In this document: positions 49,301 through 54,926 of the stretch, piece after piece | Position numbering within the stretch: the first letter of the stretch is position 1 | How the letters are laid out: each line of letters starts with the position of its first letter | NCBI RefSeq assembly: GCF_032118995.1 | Contig: NC_092666.1 | Span: 9,498,501-9,562,500, forward strand | Direction of reading: 5' to 3' | Source: Asterias amurensis | Lineage: Eukaryota > Echinodermata > Asteroidea > Forcipulatida > Asteriidae | DNA: 64,000 nt | Notes under the pieces: model-generated | Told to the model about the DNA's origin: nothing | Database searches by the model: none | Seen by the model: only the letters and a program-made list of their open reading frames with translations | Program-made: the position numbers and the translations under genes

Positions 49301-49825
49301 GTAACTAAACAGGGATGTGATTTCTCCAGGTTTTTTTATAGATCAATTTCATGAAGAAAAAAAAAGACGATAAAAGCGTACAATAATGCCCCATATTGCA
49401 GAGTAGGGCTTTTAAACCAAAGATAAATGTTAACATTTGGCTTATTGGTCACAAGTTTTTGAATGTCCATGCTTTCGCGTTTTGCGCTCAGAGTTCAGTT
49501 TTTTTTTCACATTGTAGTTAGTCCAAATATTTAGTCTTTGTCATCATTTGCTACCATCCCATTAATCTGGAAAAACTTCTTTTTTTTACAGCGCCGTTCT
49601 GTGGACCAAGAAGTATCGAGTGGTTCCCATCTAGCTTTGCCGCTGATTGTAGCTTTGATTGCGATCGGATTCAACCACGCTAAGGTTCTACCAGTACTTC
49701 AACAATTCAGCCAATCATTAAAGACCTTTAGTCAACCGAGCATAAGTGAAGTTCGAGACGTGGGCGGAGCAGGCGAACAGGATACCAGATCTATTAAGAA
49801 GAAGCCTAAAACACGAAAAACATAA
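19374..49825 (+). CDS. NOMO: NOMO, nodal modulator (ER membrane, nicalin-TMEM147 partner)
   Basis: Twenty-eight exons with GT-AG borders join in phase to 1207 residues, close to the about 1220 of vertebrate NOMO. The ATG at 19374 opens a signal peptide (residues 1-21, hydrophobic FLIALICCIFAV), followed by the family hallmark GCGGFVKSDVEIN (26-38). The bulk is a chain of lumenal carboxypeptidase-regulatory/transthyretin-like beta-sandwich modules, visible through repeated D(G)xYxLxxLPxGxY-type ends such as LPGDYTLKA, LPTGKYTM, KSGTYVLLA, LPGKYK and GADQYYLRA. A charged Lys/Glu linker is in exon 17. One C-terminal membrane helix (about 1144-1158) is followed by a short basic cytosolic tail ending KKPKTRKT. 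In animals NOMO binds nicalin and TMEM147 at the Sec61 translocon and affects multipass protein insertion and Nodal signalling. The protein looks intact. Oddities are in the introns: partial exon copies before exons 21 and 23 and an inverted junction copy in intron 11. The exon 10 acceptor has a weak pyrimidine tract. Confidence 0.97.
19640..20190. mobile_element. 550-bp foldback element in NOMO intron 1
   Basis: The left arm is about 19645-19786 and the right arm about 19955-20190. Outer ends read TACTCCTAGAACTGTTTCGG and its complement. Inner parts share GAAAATCCACTCCGCAAT and TTAGGCTCTATGTGTCCT. Related termini occur at 528-640. Confidence 0.85.
20690..20943. mobile_element. MITE of the CCCAATTTCATAGAGCTGCTTAGCAC family
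   Basis: An imperfect palindrome: AAGCACAAAAATTTGCTTAG and GAAATTTCTTCCTT, with complements at the other end, in NOMO intron 2. The best copy is at 26950-27193. Confidence 0.7.
21010..21380. mobile_element. TTAA element family B, diverged copy
   Basis: TTAA, AGGGAAGGGTCACG ... TACCTTCCCT, TTAA. The interior shares TATAAAACATTGTGAGAAAC and TCCCTCTGAAGT with other family B copies. In NOMO intron 2. Confidence 0.85.
21683..21934. mobile_element. MITE of the TTTCATGGCTCT...GGGCCC family (NOMO intron 3)
   Basis: Ends are CCTGGGCCCAATTTCATGGC and AGAGCCATGAAGTTGGGCCC, with AATTCCCTGCTTC inside as in the copies at 1690 and 7405. Confidence 0.75.
23117..23463. mobile_element. TTAA foldback element family A, copy 4 (decayed)
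   Basis: AGGGACTTGTTGCCTTGG ... CCAAGGCAAGGTGTCCCT with a central palindrome around GAGTCAAGTTTTTGACTC. The flanking TTAA is no longer intact. In NOMO intron 5. Confidence 0.8.
23838..24305 (-). mobile_element. LINE 3' end, minus strand, 5'-truncated
   Basis: Read on the minus strand it encodes DLTRLSIPRSKRKAG then FAVAAPRLWNALPSSLREA, the conserved C-terminal tail motif of CR1/L2-like reverse-transcriptase proteins. A short 3' UTR follows, then an (ATT)n tail at 23838-23865. In NOMO intron 6. Confidence 0.8.
25225..25530. mobile_element. Palindromic element family D, copy 1
   Basis: The core palindrome (about 25373-25524) has arms with GCGTCCCATATCCAAC around TCGGCCTTCGGCCTCG, and ends GTTATCACA / TGTGATAAC. 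TTTATCTTCAAG lies outside the arms. Other copies are at 59963-60207 and 63838-64000. NOMO intron 7. Confidence 0.8.
25700..26053. mobile_element. TTAA element family E, copy 1
   Basis: TTAA, AGGATTTGGGTACTTTTTCA ... AAAAAGTACATACACCCT, TTAA (26054-26057). The interior is an imperfect palindrome centred on ATGAGACCAAAATTATTTTC. NOMO intron 7. Confidence 0.9.
26406..26870 (+). mobile_element. tRNA-derived SINE split by a TTAA element
   Basis: The SINE head TCGTGGCCGAGCGGTTAAGAG is interrupted after TTAA. It resumes at 26709 with TTAAGAGCACC, then GATCAGCAGAGTGTGGGTTC (B-box region) and AGCAAGACACT. NOMO intron 8. Confidence 0.85.
26427..26708. mobile_element. 282-bp TTAA element inside the SINE
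   Basis: Ends GAGTCTCAGCCTGTAA and TTTTACAGGCAGAGACTC, with TTAA on both sides. Removing the element and one TTAA restores an uninterrupted SINE. Inside, GTGATTCATCGG and GAATCACC suggest a palindrome. Confidence 0.85.
26950..27193. mobile_element. MITE of the GGGCCCAATTTCATAGAGCTGC family, well preserved
   Basis: CAGGGCCCAATTTCATAGAG ... CTCTATGAAATTGGGCCCAG are near-perfect inverted ends of about 60 bp. NOMO intron 8. Confidence 0.9.
28560..28720 (+). mobile_element. LINE reverse-transcriptase tail fragment, plus strand
   Basis: Encodes KTLFYIYKALDDLSPVYLKD and LRSNRDVTRLTIPKSK, matching the C-terminal part of CR1/L2-like ORF2 proteins. Both ends are lost. NOMO intron 10. Confidence 0.65.
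28846..29016. mobile_element. Palindromic MITE (ATGGGAGACTTTGG ends)
   Basis: Arms with GGTGGCAGCAGACTTACCAG and its complement; outer words TGGGAGACTTT / AAAGTCTCCCA. It ends shortly before NOMO exon 11. Confidence 0.8.
29467..29970 (+). mobile_element. tRNA-derived SINE with an attached inverted copy of the exon 13 border
   Basis: 29467-29493 is a SINE head. 29494-29556 is the reverse complement of the intron 12/exon 13 border region. 29557-29970 is a full SINE: head GTGTCTTGGCCGAGCAGACA, B-box region GTGTGGGTTCGAATCCCC, body TTCGGATGGGACGTAAAG, tail GCGCTATATAAGACTTTG. NOMO intron 11. Confidence 0.85.
30107..31152. mobile_element. TTAA element family B with a nested hAT-type insertion
   Basis: TTAA, AGGCAGTGGACACTA, then the insert 30120-30776, then TTGGTAATTGTCAAGGACTA ... 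TAGTGTCCACACTGCCT, TTAA (31153-31156). The interior palindrome is around GATTTCGAGACCTCAAG. NOMO intron 11. Confidence 0.9.
30120..30776. mobile_element. 657-bp hAT-type MITE with a perfect 8-bp target duplication
   Basis: Ends TAGGCCTGGGCGAAT and ATTCGCCCAGCACTA; GTGGACAC lies on both sides (30112-30119, 30777-30784). The interior has GAATATCCG repeats and AGCGCCCTCTAGCG twice. It has no transposase frame. Confidence 0.9.
31577..32222 (-). mobile_element. tRNA-derived SINE, minus strand, split by a TTAA element
   Basis: Body at 31577-31757 (complement of GGATGGGACGTAAAGCC) and head at 32124-32222 (complement of GTGTCTTGGCCGAGCGGATA). The element 31758-32123 interrupts it inside AGACACTTAA / GCTTAAGGACAC. 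The 3' end is cut off by a fragment of the GGGCCC MITE at 31498-31576. NOMO intron 12. Confidence 0.85.
31758..32123. mobile_element. TTAA element family C, copy 2, inside a SINE
   Basis: AGCCATTGGACCCTTTCGG ... CCGAAAGTGTATAATGGCT with TTAA on each side (31754-31757, 32124-32127). Removing it restores the SINE sequence TTGCTTAAGGACAC. Confidence 0.9.
32565..32840 (+). mobile_element. LINE ORF2 C-terminal fragment, plus strand, frameshifted
   Basis: Across two frames it reads THLWNSLPLNLRTC and STTTFNLFSKL-like residues, the same tail motif as the other LINE fragments. NOMO intron 13. Confidence 0.55.
33050..33580 (+). mobile_element. LINE ORF2 tail interrupted by another LINE 3' end
   Basis: 33050-33190 encodes VSDLVPPVRVFEREIRLSAS-like residues. 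33465-33580 resumes with SATLWNSLPGACFPP and a stop. 33193-33450 between them looks like a foreign insert starting with ATTCAATTCAATTCAATGAA. NOMO intron 13. Confidence 0.55.
33882..34262 (+). mobile_element. tRNA-derived SINE interrupted by a GGGCCC-family MITE
   Basis: Head TTCTGGTCGAGTGGTTAAGA is at 33884-33920. The MITE 33921-34121 (GGGCCCAGTTTTATAAAACG ... ATGAAATTGGGCC) follows. The SINE resumes with TTCCTGATCAGCAGAG and CCTTTGGATTGGACATTAAG. NOMO intron 14. Confidence 0.8.
34995..35120 (-). mobile_element. SINE body fragment, minus strand
   Basis: The complement contains the CAGTGCACATATCATAAAA and GTGTTCCTGGTTTG body words seen in the fuller SINEs. NOMO intron 16. Confidence 0.6.
35215..35400 (+). 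mobile_element. Second SINE family (tRNA-like head), copy 1
   Basis: Shares CACCTCTTGGACCCTAGTTT (variant), TTGAATC.CGCC, CAGTCCCTAC and TTTGGGGTTTTCC with 58695-58885. Lies in NOMO intron 16. Confidence 0.65.
35745..36365 (-). mobile_element. LINE 3' end, minus strand, with an embedded SINE piece
   Basis: The minus strand at 36160-36360 encodes AGPSLWNTLPLNLRLV and FKTNLKTF-like residues. (ATT)n lies at about 35745-35770. A SINE-like piece (complement of CGTGGCTGAGAGATCGG) lies at 36020-36155. NOMO intron 17. Confidence 0.65.
36533..36851. mobile_element. TTAA element family E, copy 2
   Basis: TTAA, AGGATTGGGGTACTTTTTCA ... AGTACATGTACATACACCC; the right TTAA is mutated. NOMO intron 17, ending 48 bp before exon 18. 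Confidence 0.85.
37313..37682. mobile_element. TTAA element family F, copy 2
   Basis: TTAA, AGATGCTATGTCAGATTTTT ... AAAAATCTGACATAGCATCT, TTAA. It is a longer version of 16444-16657. NOMO intron 18. Confidence 0.9.
37700..37905 (-). mobile_element. SINE body fragment, minus strand
   Basis: The complement carries GGATGGGAC, TAAAG and GGGGTTTGCCCTGGTGTG, matching the SINE body at 29700-29800. NOMO intron 18. Confidence 0.7.
38340..39838 (+). repeat. Diverged minisatellite filling NOMO intron 19
   Basis: Units of roughly 75-90 bp contain TTCTTGATATTTCTACCAAT, TTTTCACTGCATTCTTTCTT and AACTGAAGAATA. They are strongly diverged from each other and run almost to the exon 20 acceptor. A MITE (38469-38660) sits in the first part. 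Confidence 0.8.
38469..38660. mobile_element. MITE with AGCCCGGCTCATACTT ends
   Basis: TTAA, AGCCCGGCTCATACTTCATG ... AAGTATGAACCAGGCT. GCGAATGCG words point inward from both ends. A related fragment lies at about 54653-54680. Confidence 0.75.
40020..40397. mobile_element. TTAA element family B, NOMO intron 20
   Basis: TTAA, AGACACTTGACACTAATGGT ... GTGTCCCCTGCCT, TTAA (40398-40401). Central palindrome around TTCGAGACCTCAAATTC. Confidence 0.9.
40861..41105. mobile_element. GGGCCC-family MITE abutting the exon 21 repeat array
   Basis: CAGGGCCCAATTTCATAGAG ... CTCTATGAAATTGGCCCCAG. Its last AG sits directly before the first partial exon copy at 41106. Confidence 0.9.
41106..41640 (+). repeat. 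149-bp tandem array of 5' parts of NOMO exon 21
   Basis: Units start at 41106, 41255, 41404 and 41553. Each holds GTGATTGATGAGGAGGGCCT and the first about 87 nt of exon 21, then intron-like sequence ending TTTTTATGTTCTCCAG. Only the fourth continues into the complete exon with a GT donor. In units 1-3 the exon part runs into a TAG in the NOMO frame and has no GT donor. Copies are nearly identical. Confidence 0.95.
41757..42140. mobile_element. TTAA element family B, NOMO intron 21
   Basis: TTAA, AGGCAGTGGACACTATTGGT ... CAATAGTGTCCAGGGTCT, TTAA. The palindrome centre has an extra duplicated 12-bp block (AGATTTAGAGTCCTC type). Confidence 0.9.
42598..42840. mobile_element. Palindromic MITE with ATGGACCCTTCCCATGAAAT ends
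   Basis: The left end is AATGGACCCTTCCCATGAAA and the right end is the complement of TTTCATGGGAAGGATCTATT. GCGTCTGCG repeats lie in the middle. NOMO intron 21. Confidence 0.75.
43490..43700 (+). repeat. Three successive 5' copies of NOMO exon 23
   Basis: TTGCTTTGGTGTAGTGACCT (43490), TTGTTTTGGTGTTGTGACCT (43561) and TTGCTTTGGCGTTGTGACAT (43649, the real exon) each follow an AG with TTT-rich sequence. The first two copies extend only about 45-50 nt and then meet stops in the NOMO frame. Confidence 0.85.
43890..44232 (+). mobile_element. Full-length tRNA-derived SINE (NOMO intron 23)
   Basis: Head GTGTCGTGGCAGAGCGGATA, B-box region TGTGGGTTCGAATCCC, CTTGAGCAAGACACTTAACC, and a 3' tail ending in TATTATTATTATG. 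Confidence 0.85.
44325..45700 (+). repeat. Minisatellite of about 120-145 bp units, probably LINE-derived
   Basis: About ten units contain GAATGTTTGAGCGTGAAACC, AGTGGATTTTGTATCATTGT and TCAGGAACTCTCTTTTCAGG. The opening word ATGGTTAATGTGCCACCAGT resembles the LINE ORF2 fragment at 33055. Later units swap the CCACCAGTGTG block for TGCCGTTAACTTCATAAC. NOMO intron 23. Confidence 0.85.
46321..46699. mobile_element. TTAA element family B, NOMO intron 23
   Basis: TTAA, AGACACGGGACACTATTGGT ... AATAGTGTTCACTGCCT; the right TTAA is changed to TCAA. Confidence 0.85.
46957..47339. mobile_element. TTAA foldback element family A, copy 5
   Basis: TTAA, AGGAACACGTTGCCTTGGAT ... ATCCAAGGCAACGTGTTCCT, TTAA. 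It starts 29 bp after exon 24. Confidence 0.9.
47873..48165 (+). mobile_element. SINE 3' half, plus strand (NOMO intron 25)
   Basis: GCAGATGGGACGTAAGTC, GAACCCAGTGAACTTATCG, then GATAAAGTACTATATAAGAA and a TATTATTATTAT tail. The tRNA-like head is missing. Confidence 0.8.
48596..48975. mobile_element. TTAA element family B, NOMO intron 26
   Basis: TTAA, AAGCAGTGGACGCTCATATT ... AATAGTGTCCAGTGTCT, TTAA (48976-48979). Confidence 0.9.
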
Positions 49826-50439
49826 TGAGAGGGAACCAGACTAAAGTTTTAGGACTAAAAAAATGAAGTAATTTGAAGCAAAAAAAAAGAAGAAAAAAAA
49901 GAAGCAACTGGGTGACGTGTAATTTTGAGGCCTGGATTTTGAAATGGTGAAGATACAATCAAGTCAGGTTTTCGGAGACGCCATGTAATGAATCACTTAA
50001 TGAGCTGTGGTGGTTTTGAGAAGAACCAGTGGTTTAACAACTTGGCGTTTCGATCAGTATGCGCTGATCGTCTTCACGAGGCAGACTAGATTTGTCTGGG
50101 ATTGGTTTATGGGTCCTGTAAAAGTATTGTGTGCAGCTTGGTGACACATTTTGACTGTATATTTTGTCGTGTTGATTGAATATGAACATTGCAATGTTTA
50201 TAATTGGTTGTTTTTTAGTTTTAATGTTAGTAAGTCTTTTTTGTAGGATGAAAGGATGTTGAGATTTTATCTGTGTTGCGAATACTCCCTTGGTACTTCA
50301 TGCATATTTATGAGGTTAAACCATTTACATATTTATGAGGTGATACCATTTATACATATTTATGAGGTCATAACATTCTCTGATTGGCTAAGAAGTCATA
50401 GCCATACGGAGTTTTATGGGGGGGGTAGGGTGGACTGTG

Positions 50440-50690
50440 TAGAACTTTATACGTTGCTTATCTGCAGAGGAAACCACACAAATAGGGGATATTGGGGAGG
50501 TTTCGCACACGAACGGATACGCATACGTTTAGCTATCCGAAACCTACTTAATACTTCTAGCAAGCGGAATATCAGTGTCGTCTGCACGTAAAGCGGATAG
50601 CAAGTAGAGTATGACGTCATAATGATGAAGTTTCCGTCGCACTAACCGTATCCGTTCGCATGCGATATCTATCAAGTTCTCAAGGTTTGA
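50440..50690. mobile_element. Foldback MITE with GGAAACC/GGTTTCC and CGAACGGATACG arms
   Basis: CGAACGGATACGCATACG near 50510 faces CGTATCCGTTCGCATGCG near 50647, and CTTATCTGCAGAGG faces an inner partner. Imperfect. Confidence 0.6.
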
Positions 50691-50872
50691 ACCAGTGGTT
50701 AGACTGCAGGACTTGCAATCACATGGTTGTGGGTACGAATCCCCCAAGCTAAACTGATAATTTCACAATACATGTAACTAGAATAAGTATTGTCGTCTAG
50801 TGAGAGCGAGGGCTTGCGCTTGCAGTAACCGGATGAGAGTTCAATATTTCATGTGTAGCCACAGACCTGGGC

Positions 50873-51060
50873 CCAGCTTCATCGAGCTGCTTAAGCACAA
50901 AAAGAAGCTAAGCACAACAAAATAAGGCTCACCAGAATAAGGTTACCAGCCAAACTATCATACTACATGTACAATTTGCAACTGGTATCCTGCTCATTAC
51001 GGCTTAGACAATTGTTACTCAAAAGTTTATGCCTGAGCCACTTTATGAAATTGGGTCCTG
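50873..51060. mobile_element. GGGCCC-family MITE downstream of NOMO
   Basis: CTGGGCCCAGCTTCATCGAG and GCTTAAGCACAAA at the left, TTTATGAAATTGGGTCC at the right. Confidence 0.75.
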
Positions 51061-54000
51061 CTTTGGTTGTGACATGCATGACAACACAACCCCTTCAAAA
51101 ACATGATTTTTGTAGAAGTTTATAACAAAAATATGCAATTCACACAATTTTGATGAAGATTAAAAAATATTTGACACAAAAAAGTATCTGCTCATATAAC
51201 TTCTTTATTTCATACTATGGTGTTTTAGTGCTTCATAAATTTTCTTCTGCAGGTACATGTAGGGTCTTAGATTGTTTTTTTTATCGATATAGTGCTGATT
51301 ATAGACAAAATTATAAAGAAAGATTCAATCGAAGTCTCATGTGAAAACTGATTATAAACAAAATTATAAAGAAAGATTCAATCGAAGTCACATGTGAAAG
51401 TTTCAGCTGACTACAGTGTCTACTTGCTGAGAAAACGGCACAAAACTTGTCCCGTTGAATCCATCCATGTTAGCAAGGTGATATAGCGTGTACAAACTTT
51501 TTCAGTTTTAAATGTTTTTGGTTACGATAACTTATCCAAACCACTTCGAAGGGAGTCCTTTCTTAAAATATATATTTGGTTTGCTGTAACGCCATGTGTG
51601 TATCTACTTTACAGGTACAGTTTACCGTGGAGTAGATTTATCGCATGTTCGGGAGACTTCTTGGTTCTGAAAAGAACTGTCCTGCTTTTTAACTACTATT
51701 TGGGCGGAAGGTAAAATTGGCTGGGACTACTACTTTAGCTTATAGGATCGTAGTTAACTGCACTACCCCGGAGTCTGTTCTTGAAATTGGTCTTAACGTT
51801 TTGACTAGCTTGCTCTAGTCATCGTCAGGAGTTAACACTATCAACACACAACAGCTGAATTTCTTTTCAGTTTTTATGGTCATTAATTTTGTTCTTTACA
51901 AATCTATGACCCTACTTTTAATACAAGTAATTGAAGAAAATAAAGAAAATAATTTAAATTACTTTTAACCAATTGTTTGTACAGCAAGTGTTGAGGTTTC
52001 ATCTTTAATAGACTGATGCCTTATACATGGTGACCCATTCCTTAGAGAACTGCATTGCAATTTTAGGGAACTTGACTGACTGTACAAGATCAATTAACAA
52101 GTGAAACAAAATTCAATAAATAGTTTGAGGGGAAAAAAGAAGTAAATTGTACCCCATACACAAAAACCTATGCCCAACAAAAAAGAAATAAGAAATATTA
52201 TAAACATGCCTCAGAAGGCCTGTATTTAAGATTTTTAAACTCAAAGAAAAGGTGATAATATTAAAAACACAATCGTTCAAACTTCTCATGTTGGTCAGAA
52301 CTCAGACACAATGATCAATAATTATTGGTGTATCCTCCAACTTGGCATTATCTCAAATTGCAATAAATATAAACACATTTTTCTGCAGTATTTACATGTA
52401 TTTACAATAATCTGGTGTACAAATTGGCCTCGTGACTGCGGGCCACGAAAAAAGTTTCCTAAGCGCTACTTGCATGATGGTTGGCTATGCGCAGCAAAAT
52501 TTTCTGTAGTTGAGTCACAGAAAATTTTTTTTTGATCGTCCCTTTTTTTTTTGCGGATGGGGGAGGGAGGGTTTTTTTTTTTTTCTTTCTTTTTTAAAAA
52601 GTTTTTTTGACATGCCAAAAATATATGAAATCAAGAATAAAGAAATCATCACAATCACTTTAAAACAGAGGGTTTGTGAGGTTTTTTTTTTTATGTTTTC
52701 AATAATTTTGTCAAATAAATTTAACTCCTAGATGACATTTTCTGTAAGCTTTTTCAAACAACTAAGCACAGTATAGCCCAAGTAAATATTTGAAGAATTG
52801 TTCTTGCTTTGCCAACATGAATAAAAACCTTCTTTAAACATCTTTTCCAACCTGTTCATTTTGAAGAATAAAAATATCAGCTGAAAAGGTTTTTTATTAT
52901 AATAAAAAAAAATTTAAAAAAAAAGAAAAAAAAATGGGGTTGGGGGTTTGAATGGTCGGGCGGGACGATCAACAATTTTTTGTTTTATGTTGCCTTATGG
53001 ACAGCTTTCTGCGCTCTGGTAATTTTTGTTATGAATGAAGTACAATTTATCACCGACAACTTTCTGAATTCGTACATGTGGTGAAAGAATAATAACCAAA
53101 TTTTGTTTCACAAAAATTGTCGTTAGAAAGTTGATTAAAAAAGTGCCTGTTTCTTCCAATTCAACTCTTAAAAATTACAATTGAAACAATTAAAGTAACA
53201 TCTTAAAAATAAAAGTTTGGCTACAAATGTGTCTTACACACAATCTGCAAGAAAAGGTATGTAATTAAATTAAAGTTTCCAAAAGGGGAAAACAAATTTT
53301 TAAAGCTTACTTTCTTTAGACGTGAATTTATAGACCAGTTAGGAAACAAGTTTAATTCATGAATGACGAATTAGAAAACAAGTTTAATCTATGAATATTC
53401 ATAATTCATCAAGCCAATCAGATTTACGAGTGTACCTGTGCCTCTCATTTTAAAATATATGCGTAATGTAAATGCAATTTTCCACGCTAATTTTTTCAAC
53501 ATAATACTTTACATTTTCAACACACAATTATTACTAAATAAAATTACTTTTTATACCACTGCCCAAAAGTATTGAAGCGTATTGACGCCACATGAGAGAA
53601 AAAAGTTCACTTCGCTATCGTGTATACTTGTACACAGTCAATCATCATGTAATTTATAGGCGATGTGACCTCTGACGTCACACGAAAACCATAACATGAT
53701 TCGCGCACATACCGCCGGGCAAAACCTTTGTGTTTTGGCAGCCAGCTAGAAAGTGTATGCAATCTTACCATGACTACGCGTCTTTTTGCCCGGCGAAACA
53801 TGACGTACACAGTGTTTTTTCAACAGAGGGCGGTTTAAATGTAAACATAGGTCACATCGTCTATACATGTACACTACATGTATATGTTTGAACATATCAT
53901 GTACATACACAATCAGTTGGGAATTATTGTTTGTGTCTGATAACTTATCGTGTATGTACTTGATAACGGGTCGACAATATGCTTCCGTAAAAAGGCAACA

Positions 54001-54926
54001 TACATGTACAATTTTCAAACTTAACAGTGACAAAAGTCAACACATTTTACAGCTTTGGTTGAAAGACTTAGTTAAAATTTCAGACGTTTTTTTTCTTTTC
54101 TGTTCTAACATGTCTAAGATCATTCAACACATTTTTTACAATAACTGAAATTTCGAACTTTAAAAAGTCAAACTAAATTACCTGAAGCCAGGTTGATGTA
54201 AGTGCAGGGATTTCAAGTTTGCAGCTTAACAGCAGACAACTATCTTTTAGTAGGCTGTATCAGTCCAAACTATGTTGATGATTCTGATTGGTCAAACAGT
54301 ACTTAAAGAAACATTACAGAATTGGTTTTGCTAACAAAACAGTTGCTGGCAGTGTAAGCACTTTATGTAATCCACCAGATACATAAACTGACAAACCGGT
54401 AGAAGTTCGAGATCGATCGTCCATCTGTGTCTCGAGAAAAATAAAATATTGAAAAACCGATTATAAATTTTGGATTGCACCGACGCCAAAACAAAAATTT
54501 ATAAAATTAGATTATTTATTTCTCATCAAATTTGAAATTTAGGACAGAAATATTTCAAAGGAAAGTTTCTACTATCATCATCACCGTGTAAATCATGTAA
54601 ATTTGTGATTTTCACGATTTCTGTTTCTTACCAATTCTGTAATGTTCTTTTAAGCCCTGTTCATACTACTTGCGAATGCTTCGTGCAGAGTGGATTTTCT
54701 TGTGTCACAATTGGAAAAACAGTGTGTTGTCCTTTTTAAGTCACCAAATTTTTGCAGGAAGTTTGGACCGAACTTTAGAGGGTAAAAACAACAGAGGAAC
54801 TGAAATCTTTCACTTTGAGTTTAAAAAACAGTGCGTTGTCCTTTTTTGCATCTCCAAAGGTCTCTTTGAATGTTTGCATTCGCAGGAAGTAAAGAAATAG
54901 AAGAAATGACATCTTTCATCTTGAGT

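Larger units (their letters stand above)
19374..49825 (+). other. NOMO: NOMO exon map (coding parts)
   Basis: Exons by position: 1 19374-19502; 2 20382-20517; 3 21559-21659; 4 22630-22736; 5 22952-23024; 6 23610-23762; 7 24841-24975; 8 26163-26252; 9 27444-27500; 10 27822-28021; 11 29089-29266; 12 31266-31407; 13 32273-32404; 14 33691-33827; 15 34379-34527; 16 34707-34805; 17 35554-35736; 18 36900-36982; 19 38029-38203; 20 39846-39972; 21 41553-41729; 22 43358-43422; 23 43649-43790; 24 46841-46927; 25 47482-47592; 26 48203-48304; 27 49083-49202; 28 49592-49825. The lengths sum to 3624 nt, divisible by 3, with no internal stop. Borders were chosen by GT/AG, phase and resemblance to known NOMO proteins. 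The exon 27 acceptor lies in AGAG, so a 2-nt shift is excluded only by phase. Confidence 0.92.
49826..54926. other. Region between NOMO and PRDM10, both 3' ends facing
   Basis: No coding exon was recognised. It holds the NOMO 3' UTR on the left and the PRDM10 3' UTR on the right; their ends cannot be fixed. Also seen: three 30-bp units with CATATTTATGAGGT (50300-50370), a foldback at 50440-50690, a tRNA-like SINE remnant near 50693-50750, a GGGCCC MITE (50873-51060), a 54-bp tandem duplication (51292-51400) and T-rich tracts at 52530-52620. Confidence 0.65.

Noticed and set aside
50690..50755. tRNA-like stretch (CAGTGGTTAGACTGC, GGTACGAATCCC)
   Set aside because: The acceptor stem does not pair convincingly; most likely a SINE remnant.
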